A stretch of 64,000 nucleotides of DNA from contig NC_135550.1 of the NCBI RefSeq assembly GCF_964340395.1, positions 13,668,408 to 13,732,407 on the forward strand, in the 5' to 3' direction. Below are positions 12,486-24,781 of the stretch, piece after piece. Positions within the stretch are counted from its first letter, which is position 1. The number at the start of each line of letters is the position of its first letter. The DNA is from Glandiceps talaboti. Taxonomy: Eukaryota; Hemichordata; Enteropneusta; Spengelidae. Below the pieces are notes generated by a model that was not told where the DNA came from, searched no databases, and worked only from the letters and a program-made list of their open reading frames with translations. A program made the position numbers and the translations under genes.

Positions 12486-12640
12486 ACCCTAGGGTTGTAA
12501 TATGTTCATATGACCCTAGAGTCACAACGTAATGTTTATACTACCCTAGAGTTGTACCACATTGTTTATACGACCCTAGAGTTGTAATATGTTTATACGA
12601 CCCTAGAGTTGTAATATGTTTATATGACCCTAGAGTTGTA
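12486..12640. repeat. About 31-bp tandem repeat, six units
   Basis: Units contain ACCCTAGAGTTGTAATATG followed by TTTATACG or TTCATATG, with drift between copies. It lies between the 3' ends of MAD2L1BP and TTC27, about 280 bp past the TTC27 stop. Confidence 0.9.
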
Positions 12641-12920
12641 TATATCTGATAGTATGAAATGCAAGACTGTTCCAACAAATGTAGTAATTTAGTGTGTAAA
12701 CATATACATTAATAATTTCACACAGAGAACAACACAGTTAATGTTTATAAATATTTCATGATGACGTACTGTTGTATTGTCAGAATCCCATACTGAGATT
12801 TGTAGAGTGTACTTTTCAATGTGTGTGTCACTGTGTGTGTACCATGTGATGTCACTTAGTGACGTGATTTCTAGTACTTTAGAAATAAAGCAACTGATGA
12901 TCTATAAATTATTCAATCTC

Positions 12921-15900
12921 TTATTTCTTTTGTTGTATTTGCTCTATAATCTTTTGGAGTTGTTCTTCTGCTGATTGATAGATGACGAGTAATTCAGGCG
13001 GCATTTCACCACTTATAGTGTTCTCTTGGGTTTGCTGGAAATGAAATACAAGTACAAATCCAATGTTATTATAGGTTAAGATTCAAGACTTAACAAAGCA
13101 GGTTTCTGAGACAACTCTTTGCAATCCACGATTTCTTCATTGATTCTTTCATTTCAACACAATAACATAAAATGTTCAAATGTGTCTTGTAGGACCCTCG
13201 GTTACCCAGACACTATGTTGTTCCTTACCTTGACCTTGGTGATGACTTGTTTCAACATCAGTTTTCCCGATGATAGAAGTTGTATGGCTTCACCAGAGTT
13301 TGTTTTTCTTGAACTGCAAAGACTGTAGGCTGTAGGAAGATCAGGATGAAGTTCATACATTGGCTGATATTTCATATTTGATTCAGGTTTTTGACTACAT
13401 TGACATACGGTTGACATAATTACAATAATTTTGACACCACAAAATTTATTGTAGATCTGTAGGGCCATCCCTCATGGGTTCAGTGTTAATGCAAGAGGAA
13501 AGTGGAGTACTCAGGGAAAACCTGCATTGTTTGGCAGGGTGAAACTAAGCATCACCCTTCTTACATACAGATGTGGTTAATTTTTTAAAAACACAAATGC
13601 TGGGTAGGTTCAAACCCAGACTGTAGAAGTAAGAGGTGTCTGATCTAACCTTTTAGTCACTGACAACCATAAACACACATCCATGACAACATATTATGAA
13701 AACATGCAATACCACACATACATACACATGACCACGTGTATACACACACACAACCTGAAATATCCAACATACCTTCAGCAAGTTTGATAGACTCTTGTAG
13801 TACATCTTTGCTATCCTCTGTATCTTTAAACCACTCTGGTGATTGGATTTTAACTCTATGTGCTTTCTGCATGCATTGTAGAGCCTGAAAAATGAAAATA
13901 ATAACAATTTAAAAAAATTTAGAAAAGGTTTTTAGCACAACTGAACTTGTTCAGTAGTGCTATAGGGATCGCCCGGCGTCTGTCTGTCTGTGTGTGTGGA
14001 TGTGTGTGTGTGTGTGTGTGTGTAAACAACTTAAAGTCAAAAACCGCTGAACCGATTGCCACGATATTTGGTGGGTCCATTACTTTGGGTGTCTAGTTGG
14101 GAAATTGTTCAAATCAAAATGATCGCATCACAGGTGTGTGATTTGGGTCAAAAAATGTGATTTTTGGTCAAAAAACTTAAACTCAGAAACTACTGGGCAG
14201 ATTGGTGCGAAATTTGGTGGGAACATTCTTAAGGGGGTGTAAAGTAAGATTTGTTCATGACGGGATGTTTCCATCAGTGATATGCAAATTAGGGCTAAAT
14301 ATGTGTCTTTTTGGTTGAAAATCTATAATTCCAAAACTACTGAGCAGATTGGGCTGAAATTTAATGGGAATGTATCTAGGGATGTATGGATGAAGAAATA
14401 TTAAGCATACCATGATTCCATGAGTGATATGCAAATTAGGTGTAAAAATGTTCATTTTTGGTCAAAAACTTATATCTCAAAAAGTACTTGGTCAATTAGT
14501 CTGAAACTTGGCGAGATGTTTCTGAAACTGTTATTCTGCAGATTTTCTTCAAAACATTTTGACAAAATTGGCCCTAGCGACCATGACCACGCCCTTTAGC
14601 AACAACCAAATGGCAGTATATTTTGGTCAAATAACAACATCATCTGGTAAGCAAGTGAGTAAACATTCAAAAAATGTATGCAAATACCCTAGCAACCATG
14701 ACCACGCCCATAGCAACAGCCAAACGGTGGTGTATTTCACAAAGATAACAACAGGGTTTAATAGATAATTGAATAAACATCCAAAAAATGTATGTAAATT
14801 TGCATAGCAACAAGACGACGCCCATAACAACAGCCAAATAATCACGTATATTGCAAAGATAACAACAGGAATAGAAAGACAGATGAATAAACATTCAAAA
14901 AATGTATGCAAATACCCTAGTAACCATGACCACGCCCATAGCAACAGCCAAACGGTGGTGTATTTCACAAAGATAACAACAGGGTTTAATAGACAATTGA
15001 ATAAACATTCAAAAAATGTATGTAAATTTTCCTAGCAACAAGACCACGCCCATAGCAACAGCCAAATGATCACGTATATTGCAAAGACAATATCAGGAAT
15101 TTATACACAAGTGAACAAAAACATACACAAATGTATGCAAATATATCTAACAACATGACCACGCCCATAGCAACAGCCAAGTGATATCATTTATCGTAAA
15201 GATAGCAACATGGTTGGATAGGCAACTGGATAGTTATTCAGCAAATAAACACCTATTGTTAGCATAGACTAGCATATGAATAAACATTTTTAAAAACTAC
15301 AGTTGTGCTACAACGCCATTGGCGGTATTTTATTAAATTTTCTTTCAAATTTTCATCAGTGGTTCTGATTGAGATATAAATACAAATATTTATAATGCAA
15401 ATTATCATTACCATTCTGTGTCTAGTCCTCTGATTGGCAGTTTCCCAGTAAATTAGCATATGCCAATGACATACCTTATCATTTTGTGTCTCATCCTCTG
15501 ATTGGCAGTTTCCCAGCAAATTAGCATATGCCTGCCACACCTTTGCATTGTTGGTTACTTGTGAGGTCTGTCGTCCTAACAACTCAAGTGCTTTACTTTT
15601 CAGTCTTGATGCTGCAATAGTAGAGAATAGTAGTTTATTTTAGTTATACAACTCAAAGTTTCATATTAGGAGGGCTTTTCTATGTTTCCCATGACTATAC
15701 CTGATCAACCTAAAGTCTTTAGAATCTGACCAAAGTGTTTATGAAAACAGTGCCCTCTATGGTCAGATTGAAAAAATGATCAAAACATCATTGTGTTCAG
15801 ATTTGACACCTTTAATAAAATGGTTCAATTCTAATTTCAAAGACATCCAGTCTTTTCAAAGTATATGATATTGAACTGAACTAGCATCACTCTGTTTAAA

Positions 15901-18900
15901 ATCCGATGTACTGAACATGCTGTGATTTCTTTTTGGCTGTTACGTTTACTGTTGTTTGTTCTTTTCTGAGCGCTTTTTGCATACATCTGACAATACCATA
16001 GGTTTTTCCCCCAAACTCAATCTCGTACTTATGAGTAGCCAACCAGAATCCGTCTTGCAATATAACACCCAACTTTCGAAATTGAAAGAAAGAGAACCCC
16101 CAAGCAATAATGATAACATCGTTGTCTGCAGTACCAGTATGTTTCGGTGCATTATATTTTTTCATTAGTTGAGTGAATTCACTCAGCACTCTTGTGTAGC
16201 TCAAGACAACCTATGGTATTGTGTCAGATATATGTACTTAGCACTCACAAAAGAACAAGTGACAGTAAATGTTACAGCAAAAAAAGAAATCATGCCATAT
16301 GCTACATCGAATTTTAATCAGATTGAACTAGCATGTACTCAGGACTTACTGTAAGCAAGACACTGATTCAAAATAACCAAGAGAAACGCAGTAGTGGAAA
16401 AGGTCAGCCTTACAAACTAGTCTAACTTGAAAGCCCTTGAGTCACTTCAACAACCCAATTACTAAAACTACAGAAAGGGGAAATTGCTATATTGGAGAAC
16501 CTGTTCCTGTAGGCTACTCGGTTCACTTGGCAGATTGGACACAGTGCATTTGATGTCATGGTGTCTCATGTCGTCCCGATGTATAATTGCTCATTTGTAC
16601 TGGAAATTTGATGGTGTCAGGTGACACTCTTTGTTACATTCTATTGGTAGTTCCCCACAGGGCAGCTTTAAATTGGGGTCAAAGTTCACATGACATCTTC
16701 TTGTAGCCATCTTTATCTGTGGTAATTGGGGTGATACGGTTCACCACAGTTCAACTGAATTCTGTATGTCTACTCAACAGGATGGTGGCAATATTTTTCT
16801 TTCTCTTATCTCAAAAGCTAACTGATGATTGTGGTTAACCCCTTCAATACTGAAAACATTCCCGCCAAAATTGTTTGGACAAAATTCTTGTTTTATGTAA
16901 GTTTTTGGCATATATCAACTTCATTTTAAACTGGAATTAAAGAAATGTTACTTCCTAATAATGTAATATTATTGTAATTATGAAAATATTCATATAAATT
17001 GGGTCCCCATATTATTTAAAACTCGTCTCTAGTCATGAAAGGGTTAAATAAATATATTAACAATTCTTACATCATAGTGATTGTAACATACCGTACAAGG
17101 TATGGTAGTCTATGTCAATTTTATGTGGATATCTCTCCTCGTTTACTGTAATTCCAAAACCTTAGCTAAAACACATAACACACTAACCTGGCAGACCATT
17201 GGCATCATCAATACCAAGCACAATGGCTTTGACCAATATTTCTAAAACTTCTTCGTCATGGAAATGTTGTTTCAGGTCAAGCAGTCTGTGGTAAGCACGT
17301 ATAACATCTTCAAAATGGCCGACATCCGTACTTGTCTGTATTAAAGCAAAACAAATAATTTCATTTTGAATTCCAATGAATCCTCCGCTGCACATTATTA
17401 AAGGGGTATAAGCTGAGTTTAGCTTTGCAGCATACTATCAAAAGGTACTTGTTGTATTCTACTGACTGAAGCCTATTTAACTATCACTTACTATTGGTAG
17501 AACTCAAACCTGATGTTTAGGCAAAATTTTCACAGTTTGATGATGTTAATTAATTAAAATATCTCAAAATTATACAGGAAAATGCTATTATGACATCGAC
17601 ACTGCAAACAGACAATGCCATTGAAGGCATGCGTTGATGTTGAATTAACTTGGTCAAGGTTTGGTGTAAGTACTCTTTCCTGTTGTGAGTACAAATTTAT
17701 AAACTCAGCTCGTGCCACTTTAATGTCAATCCGCTCTTTTTGTCTGGAATGATATTTGAGAGCTACTATCATTGGAAATCTTTGAGCAGTTTGACTAGCA
17801 TGACCATACATGTATCATCCAGTTTCCTGAATGCTTCAATAACTGAAGAAAACTTGGAAACCAATTCTAATAAGCTACCAAAGTCTGTATAAGCATTGGG
17901 TTTAAAGTACTCTTTTATAAAGTTACTAAAAAGATACTTACAACAAGGAAGTTCTCCCATACTTTCCAGTGTTCATAGTTACATTTCAATGATTCTTGTA
18001 GAGTTCTGTAAGCTTTCATCCTGTGACAAAGCATCAAAGTAGAAATGATAAAATAATGTCCTTGAATCCTAAAACTCTAGCGCTGTCTGTCTGTCCAGCG
18101 GTTGATAAAGTCCATTCTTTCATAGCTTAATTTAGCAAATATTCGATGTTGTGCAACTACAAATTTTATTGTTAGTGATGTCTAACTAAACCTTACATAC
18201 AATCTACATACAATCTACACAGTCTGAAGACAATATTCTGCATTTAGCACATAAACACTTGTAAGACAATTTGCCAAAAAACAGGTAGTTGTGCAGACAT
18301 TTGTAATTTGCCACCCATCTTGTACAAAAGAGACAAGGTTGGGTAAAACTAACTAAATATCAAGTTTAAAAATTACTAACATCTAATGTTTTTATGCAAT
18401 ACTCTCTGGAATAAGTTTTCAATATAAAATAACACATATCTAGGAAAGTGCTTCGAGAGTGGGGTATTTATAACTCAATTCATTTGAATATAGTGACAAA
18501 CAAAATATTCTTCATATTCTATATATACATATAAATATATATTTATACTCACTTCTGCTTTGTCTTGATGTATGCATTGGATAAATTGTTCCAGGCTTCA
18601 AAGTTCTGGTGGCACAAAGACATCATACAACAAATAAAAAAATTGGACATGTTGGTGATGTTTTCAATTCATACTCATACCGTAACAGTCTGGATGACTA
18701 GTCAGACGGAAACTTAGAACCATTAATTTGTTATCACTGTCTAGTGATACACAGTCTATGGTGAGGTAAGTCATACACTACTGTCTAGAGATACACAGTC
18801 TATGGTAAGGTAAGTCATACTTACATCACTGTCTAGTGACGTACACCTGTGGTAAGCTTTTATGGCGATGTCATATTTCTGGGCCTCTGTGGCTGCAAAT

Positions 18901-21900
18901 CCCAATCTAAACCATACATTGTACTGCATAGAAAAAGCAATGAAAGTCATACAGATGAAAATTACAGATTTGCCAACATTACTGCATACCTGCATGCAAA
19001 TGATATGCAAATGAAGATCATAGACTGAACAATCGCATCTGTCGTACTGTCATTTTATGGAAATTTGTTGTTTCTGAAAAACATATGTAATAATAACAGA
19101 ACCCCATGCCGTGTGAGTGCCAGTGTGGGTACTCAGGTACTTGTAATCATGCTGGCTGTGTTTTCTGCTGCACTTTCACTCACTATGCTCGTGAAAGTAC
19201 TGCCACAGAAAACACTGCAAGCAATTGTGCAAATACCCCGAGTCCGCCACACTTGCACTCACATGTCATGCGGTTCTGTCATATTTGACATGCCATACTG
19301 CGCAGGTTGTATTAAAGTTCTTAAAACTGTTAACATATAAAGCTTTAGATGTGGGATGGTGAAATAAAGCAATTAGCTAATTCAGCGAAGTGGGATAGTC
19401 TCACATGGACCATGTCTTTACATATCCAACTTGACATCCCAAGCGTTTCCACCACGGTTTGCTATCAAAACCTGGGTACACGGTATGGAAATGTATGCAA
19501 GTCTAACAGAAATCCTGCCCCCCTGTCACTGATGTTGTGAAATCACTGAAAATACTAACCTAGCATTAGAACACTTTGACAAACATAACAGTTCTACCTT
19601 TACTATGCAATAATACAAACCTACCATTAGTCATCATGTTTTGCTTAGTCATTCTGACAGATCAGAGAACACTCAGTTGAGTTGTTCAGAGATTCTGATT
19701 TGAAATCATTTCTTTCAGTAAACTTTGTATTACCTGTAATGAGTTGATTTCCAGTGACTTTTGGAGATGTTCAATGGCTTTATCATAATCTTCTTTGCGG
19801 AAATAATAAACACCCAGTGAACGCTGTGCCCTGGCACTACGATGGTTTGAAACTTCCCACGCTTTCTCATAATATGTGTGGTCCTGTTAAAAGTATAAAA
19901 GTAAAGACTCTGAAAGTTTAACAGTATGCTGTGCAATCAGGTGTCTGGGTAGAATGATATTGATGACTTGGCTACTCTCTAATGTGTACAATATTTCACC
20001 CTTGCCACTAATAAACTAATAAACGATCTCCCTTGAGTTTTCCTGCACACACGCACTGTGGCAACTAATCTATAAGCTAATAAACAATCTGAGCCCTTGA
20101 GGTTTTCTACATACACATTGGCAACTAATGTAAATTGAACAAATTGGTTTATACAAATGCAGGTGAAATTGAGGATGATTCCCCTGGCAGTATTGAAAAC
20201 TTAGGGAGCACCCAATAATTAATTACGGGGGGGGGGGGGGAATCCAGGCACAGACACAGAACTACTAACAAAATAAGAGGATACAGAGTTCTGGCCTTCA
20301 GCTATGCAAATTAGATCCACACACAAGAGTTAATTAATAAATGCACAGTGGTGGTAGTAGTGGAAAACAAATGTATGACATTTATCATGTGATGGCAGTG
20401 CAGTGGTGGGATCAAGTCGTTAACACTGATTCTGGGACTAGTATCCTTTTCATGTCTGACATCATTTTAACTCATGCTTTTGAAATATTTTGACTGAGGA
20501 AGAGTCGTTACAATTGAGAGAGGGTCACATTTTATGCAACAGACCATGCTTGTCATCCTTGTCCCCCCCCTCCTGTAATTACTGAAGGCTCCCTTACTAC
20601 AATATAAATCTATAGCTTTGTAAAACGACAAAAACTAAGAAATTCAATTTATGTTCTTTTCTCTAACTATTCATCTTTTTTTCCACTATTGGCTTTCATG
20701 TTTTTCAACAAAATAGTGTTTTTGAAAGTACCATAACTGAGGAGTATACCTTGAGGCAATGTAAACTAATGGTCTTTAGTCTGTTTATGTAATAACATGT
20801 TAATTCCCGTGTTTCCTTTAAGTGGCTTTCTGTAGTAAATTGCCATGTCAGTTTCAGTGAAACAAACATCAATCTTACACAGTACAGTACCTACCTCTGT
20901 TACGTCTCCAAGGATACACCAAAGTTTACCCGTTTCTTTAATTTTCAGTTGTTCTCGTGTTAGGTTCTCTGCCTGTCAGAAAAATGACAGAGTAAAATTG
21001 ATATTAAAAAAACAGAATCACAAATTAATGTCGTAATCCACAGAATGAATGAACCACATATAAAACTGTAAATGTGTCTATGATTTATATGTGTTTTTCT
21101 ACAAATGCTCTTTAGTATGTGCACATACACAAACAACACCACTCTAGTATGTGCACATACACAAACAACATCACTCCAGTAAGTACACATATACAAACAA
21201 CACTCTAGTATGTACACATACACAAACAACATCACCCCAATATGTACACATACACAAACAACACTCTAGTAAGTACACATATACAAACAACATCACCCCA
21301 ATATGTACACATACACAAACAACATCACCCCAATATGTACACATACACAAGCAAAACTCCAGTATGTACACAGTCATACACAAACAACATCACCCCAATA
21401 TGTACACATACATAAACAACATCACCCCAATATGTACACATACACAAGCAAAACTCCAGTATGTACACATACACAAACAACATCACTCCAGTATGTACAC
21501 ATACACAAGCAAAACTCCAGTATGTACACATACACAAACAACATCACTCCAGTATGTACACATACACAAACAACATCACTCCAGTATAAAGTACACATAC
21601 ACAAACAACATTATTCTAGTATGTGCACATACTCAAAGATAAATATATAGAATTTCATTCATCTTTATATACTATAAATAAACAGAATGAAGTTTCCCAA
21701 TTCTCTGGTTTTATTTTTCTATTTTTTAACTTTTTAAAAAATTTTGGGGGTGGGTATGTCAACTATGTTGGTTTCAAAACTGGCAATAAAGTGTTAAATT
21801 GTTGAAAGTTATCAATTTTTGAATTGAGTCAAAATACTACTGTTTGTTGTAATTTGTAACTAATTAATCACAATGGGCCTAGTTGTAAGCAGAGAGTCAT

Positions 21901-24746
21901 ATCTGAGGTATATGTATACCTAAGTTACTAGTTTTTATCATATGTCTGTCAGTAGCTACATTCACATTTATTAAAATCTGGGCCATGACCTAGTCCTAGT
22001 AAACAAATTAAACCCGGATTAAATCTTGGTTCATGTTCACATTGCCGCTAGGCTAGCCAAAAAGACTGTTGGATGATTTAAAGGATAACCTTGTGGCTTA
22101 GATCACCATTGAGGGCGTCATCTGGAAACAGGCCAAGATGAAATGCTTTCATGATGATAATTTTGGCTCAAGGCAGTCTTTGGTTCGACTCTAAACCATG
22201 TCCTCACTCTGGGGCAAACTCTTGTCTGAGCCTGGTCCAGACCGAACTGTTCACACTACCTTTTTAATCCTTTACTTGGGCCTGGCCATGGCCTGGCCAT
22301 GACTAAATGTCCCAGTGTGAACCCCACTATTGTGAAAAGGACCTTGAAAATTACCTTTTCATATCTTCCTAATTTCTGATAACATACTATGGCATCCTCC
22401 CATAGGTGTAACCTTAGATATACTTCCAATGCAGTCTTTACAGCTCCAATCTTTATCAGCAACTCTGCAAAGTCTCTCTGTGGGGGGAAAAAAAACGTAC
22501 TTTAACAAATCATTTTGAAAACTTACAAATAAATCTGCCTGAAAGCAAGTTACTGTTAAATGTCACCTATCACAAAGCCAAATAAACAATACATGAATAC
22601 ATCACTATATCAAGAAACTCATAAATATATCAATGTGAAGTGCAAGCAGGGCTAAGCCAATAGTAGGCATGGATTTGGCAAATTTTCAAATTATGAACAC
22701 AGAGGGCACTGTTGCACTCAATGAAAAAACTCACCTCAACAATCCATTTCGGTTGTAGATTTGAAGTATAAAATAAATATAGCCTTTTCATAGATGCAGG
22801 ATCTTCTGCATTAAACTGATCAACTAAAACCTGTCAGAAATAAAGATCATAATGAGATCATTGAAATCAAATACTTTAGAAAACACAGTAAAGTAATAAT
22901 TTTTATCACAATTAAATTTTCAAATTCCTTTAATTAAATTTGTGAAACTGTCGAAAATTTATGACTGGCACACAAAAATAAGAGGTTTTCTTTACGAAAA
23001 TGAAAGTATCTATAATTTCCATGATAGAACTTGTCAATATTTTCTAATCAAGATATTTTCTGTAGTCATGCTGGTTTTCAAGAGAAGTGGAAATTTAAAG
23101 CTAAATCTTTTTCACAAAAGTTGTCTTTAAAATACGTAGTTTAAAAAAATCTGCTTTTAGTTGTTGTAATACTTTATCTAGTCTTTGCAGACACAGATTC
23201 CAAGGATAAATATGACCTCTGACCTGCATTTGTGTCATTGACCTCTCGATTGTCTTGGGTCTTTGGTCTTCGAGACGACTTCTAATTAGCAACGCTACAG
23301 TCTGTATGGACCACACTTTGGGATGAGCTAAAACTACCTACAGATACAACATTGATAATATAATGATTGTGCATGAGGTGTACATCCATGATGTCAAAGG
23401 TCACAGCTCAGTCCACATTACATCATATTCATTTCATACGAATAATTACTTCATGTAACAATTTGTTAATTTCCTTACTTCCTTACGGCACAACATTTTA
23501 GGCAAATGAGTAATTTGATGACACAATTTTTGAGTGGATACAGAAATTGTCACTGACTTCAGACATCAGCAATCATGGAGAATCTGTTAATACATATTAA
23601 ACCCAGTCAACACTATTTGGAGGATTTCCACTCACTTCAGAACAAAAATTGTTATGAACAGGATATGACATGAATTTTACACTGAGTACACATTTACAGG
23701 AAAATTATGTCTCAAGTTAGACTACATGTCAGTAGGTTGGCGTACAAATCAAACACAAATCTCACATGCTGGGTTGTTAGAAGCAATGACAGGAAAGGTT
23801 TAGTGTCATTTGAACGAAAATGAGACTTTTTAAGCTTACTTGAATAAAACTCTGCAACTCCTCTGTCAGCAGTTCTTGTTTTGGCTGAGTTCTCTTGTGT
23901 TCTAAACTGTAGACAAAGAAAAACCATTGTACAGTTAATTTAGAAAGACTACCTAAGTTGTTATTAATATACTCTTAATTAAGAAAGACTACCTGAGTGG
24001 TTATTAATGTACTGTTAATTTAGAAAGACTACCTAAGTGGTACTGTTATTAAGAAAGACTACCTAAGTGGTTATTATTGTACTGTTAATTTAGAAAGACT
24101 ACCTAAGTTGTTATTAATATACTGTTAATTAGAAAGACTACTTAAGTGGTTATTATAGTACTGTTAATTTTGAAAGACTACCTAAGTGGTTATTAATGTA
24201 CTGTTAATTTAGAAAGACCACCCAAGTGGTTATTAATGTACAGTTAATTTAGAAAGACTACCTGAGTGGTACTGTTAATCAGAAAGACTACCTAAGTTGT
24301 TATTAAATCTAGTGACAGCAAAAGATTATGTTGAAGACATGTTTATTTACAAACAACACACCAACATTGCAGTTAAGTAGCACTCTGCATTTAGTAAAGA
24401 ATAAGGGTTTCATCCAACTCTGGGGGTGCTATGCTAGATTTTTTAAAAGATCAGTTAGTTATTCATTTCCTCCACAGCACATCGTGAATACTATTTGTTT
24501 CCAAGGTTCCCATAATCAGGAAAGTTCACTACTATGTGTTGATGCTATACTATACATACCACATGGCTAAAATCACTGCCTGTTCAACACCACTTAATTC
24601 AACAACTTCACTATTCTGAGGGTCTTCAAATTGTACTTTATCTAACAAGGTATCATTGTCCAGAAGTAGGTCCTGAAATGTAGAAAATAACATGTATGTC
24701 AAAGTTAGGCTTCAGATTTGAGTTTCACTTTTATCTAAATCAGTGT

Positions 24747-24781
<35 letters not shown>

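Larger units (their letters stand above)
8241..12920. other. Convergent intergenic region MAD2L1BP/TTC27
   Basis: This region holds the 3' UTR of MAD2L1BP (end not determined) and no recognisable exon. It contains a foldback element (9571-9772), one copy of a dispersed three-copy family (10256-10562), a TTAA-flanked element (11188-11550), an A/T-run with poly-G near 11690-11713, and a 31-bp tandem repeat (12486-12640). The remainder is AT-rich unique sequence in which I see nothing further. Confidence 0.5.

Noticed and set aside
14000-15250. CRISPR-like array because of regular repeats
   Set aside because: Units are directly tandem with no unique spacers, in an intron of an animal gene.
21151-21650. 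Long repetitive frames on both strands
   Set aside because: Translation of the 31-bp intronic minisatellite of TTC27, with no splice or homology support.
22256-22462. Minus frame running past TTC27 exon 12 into GHLVMARPWPG
   Set aside because: The part after the GTAATT donor at 22354 is intron read-through into a degenerate MITE.
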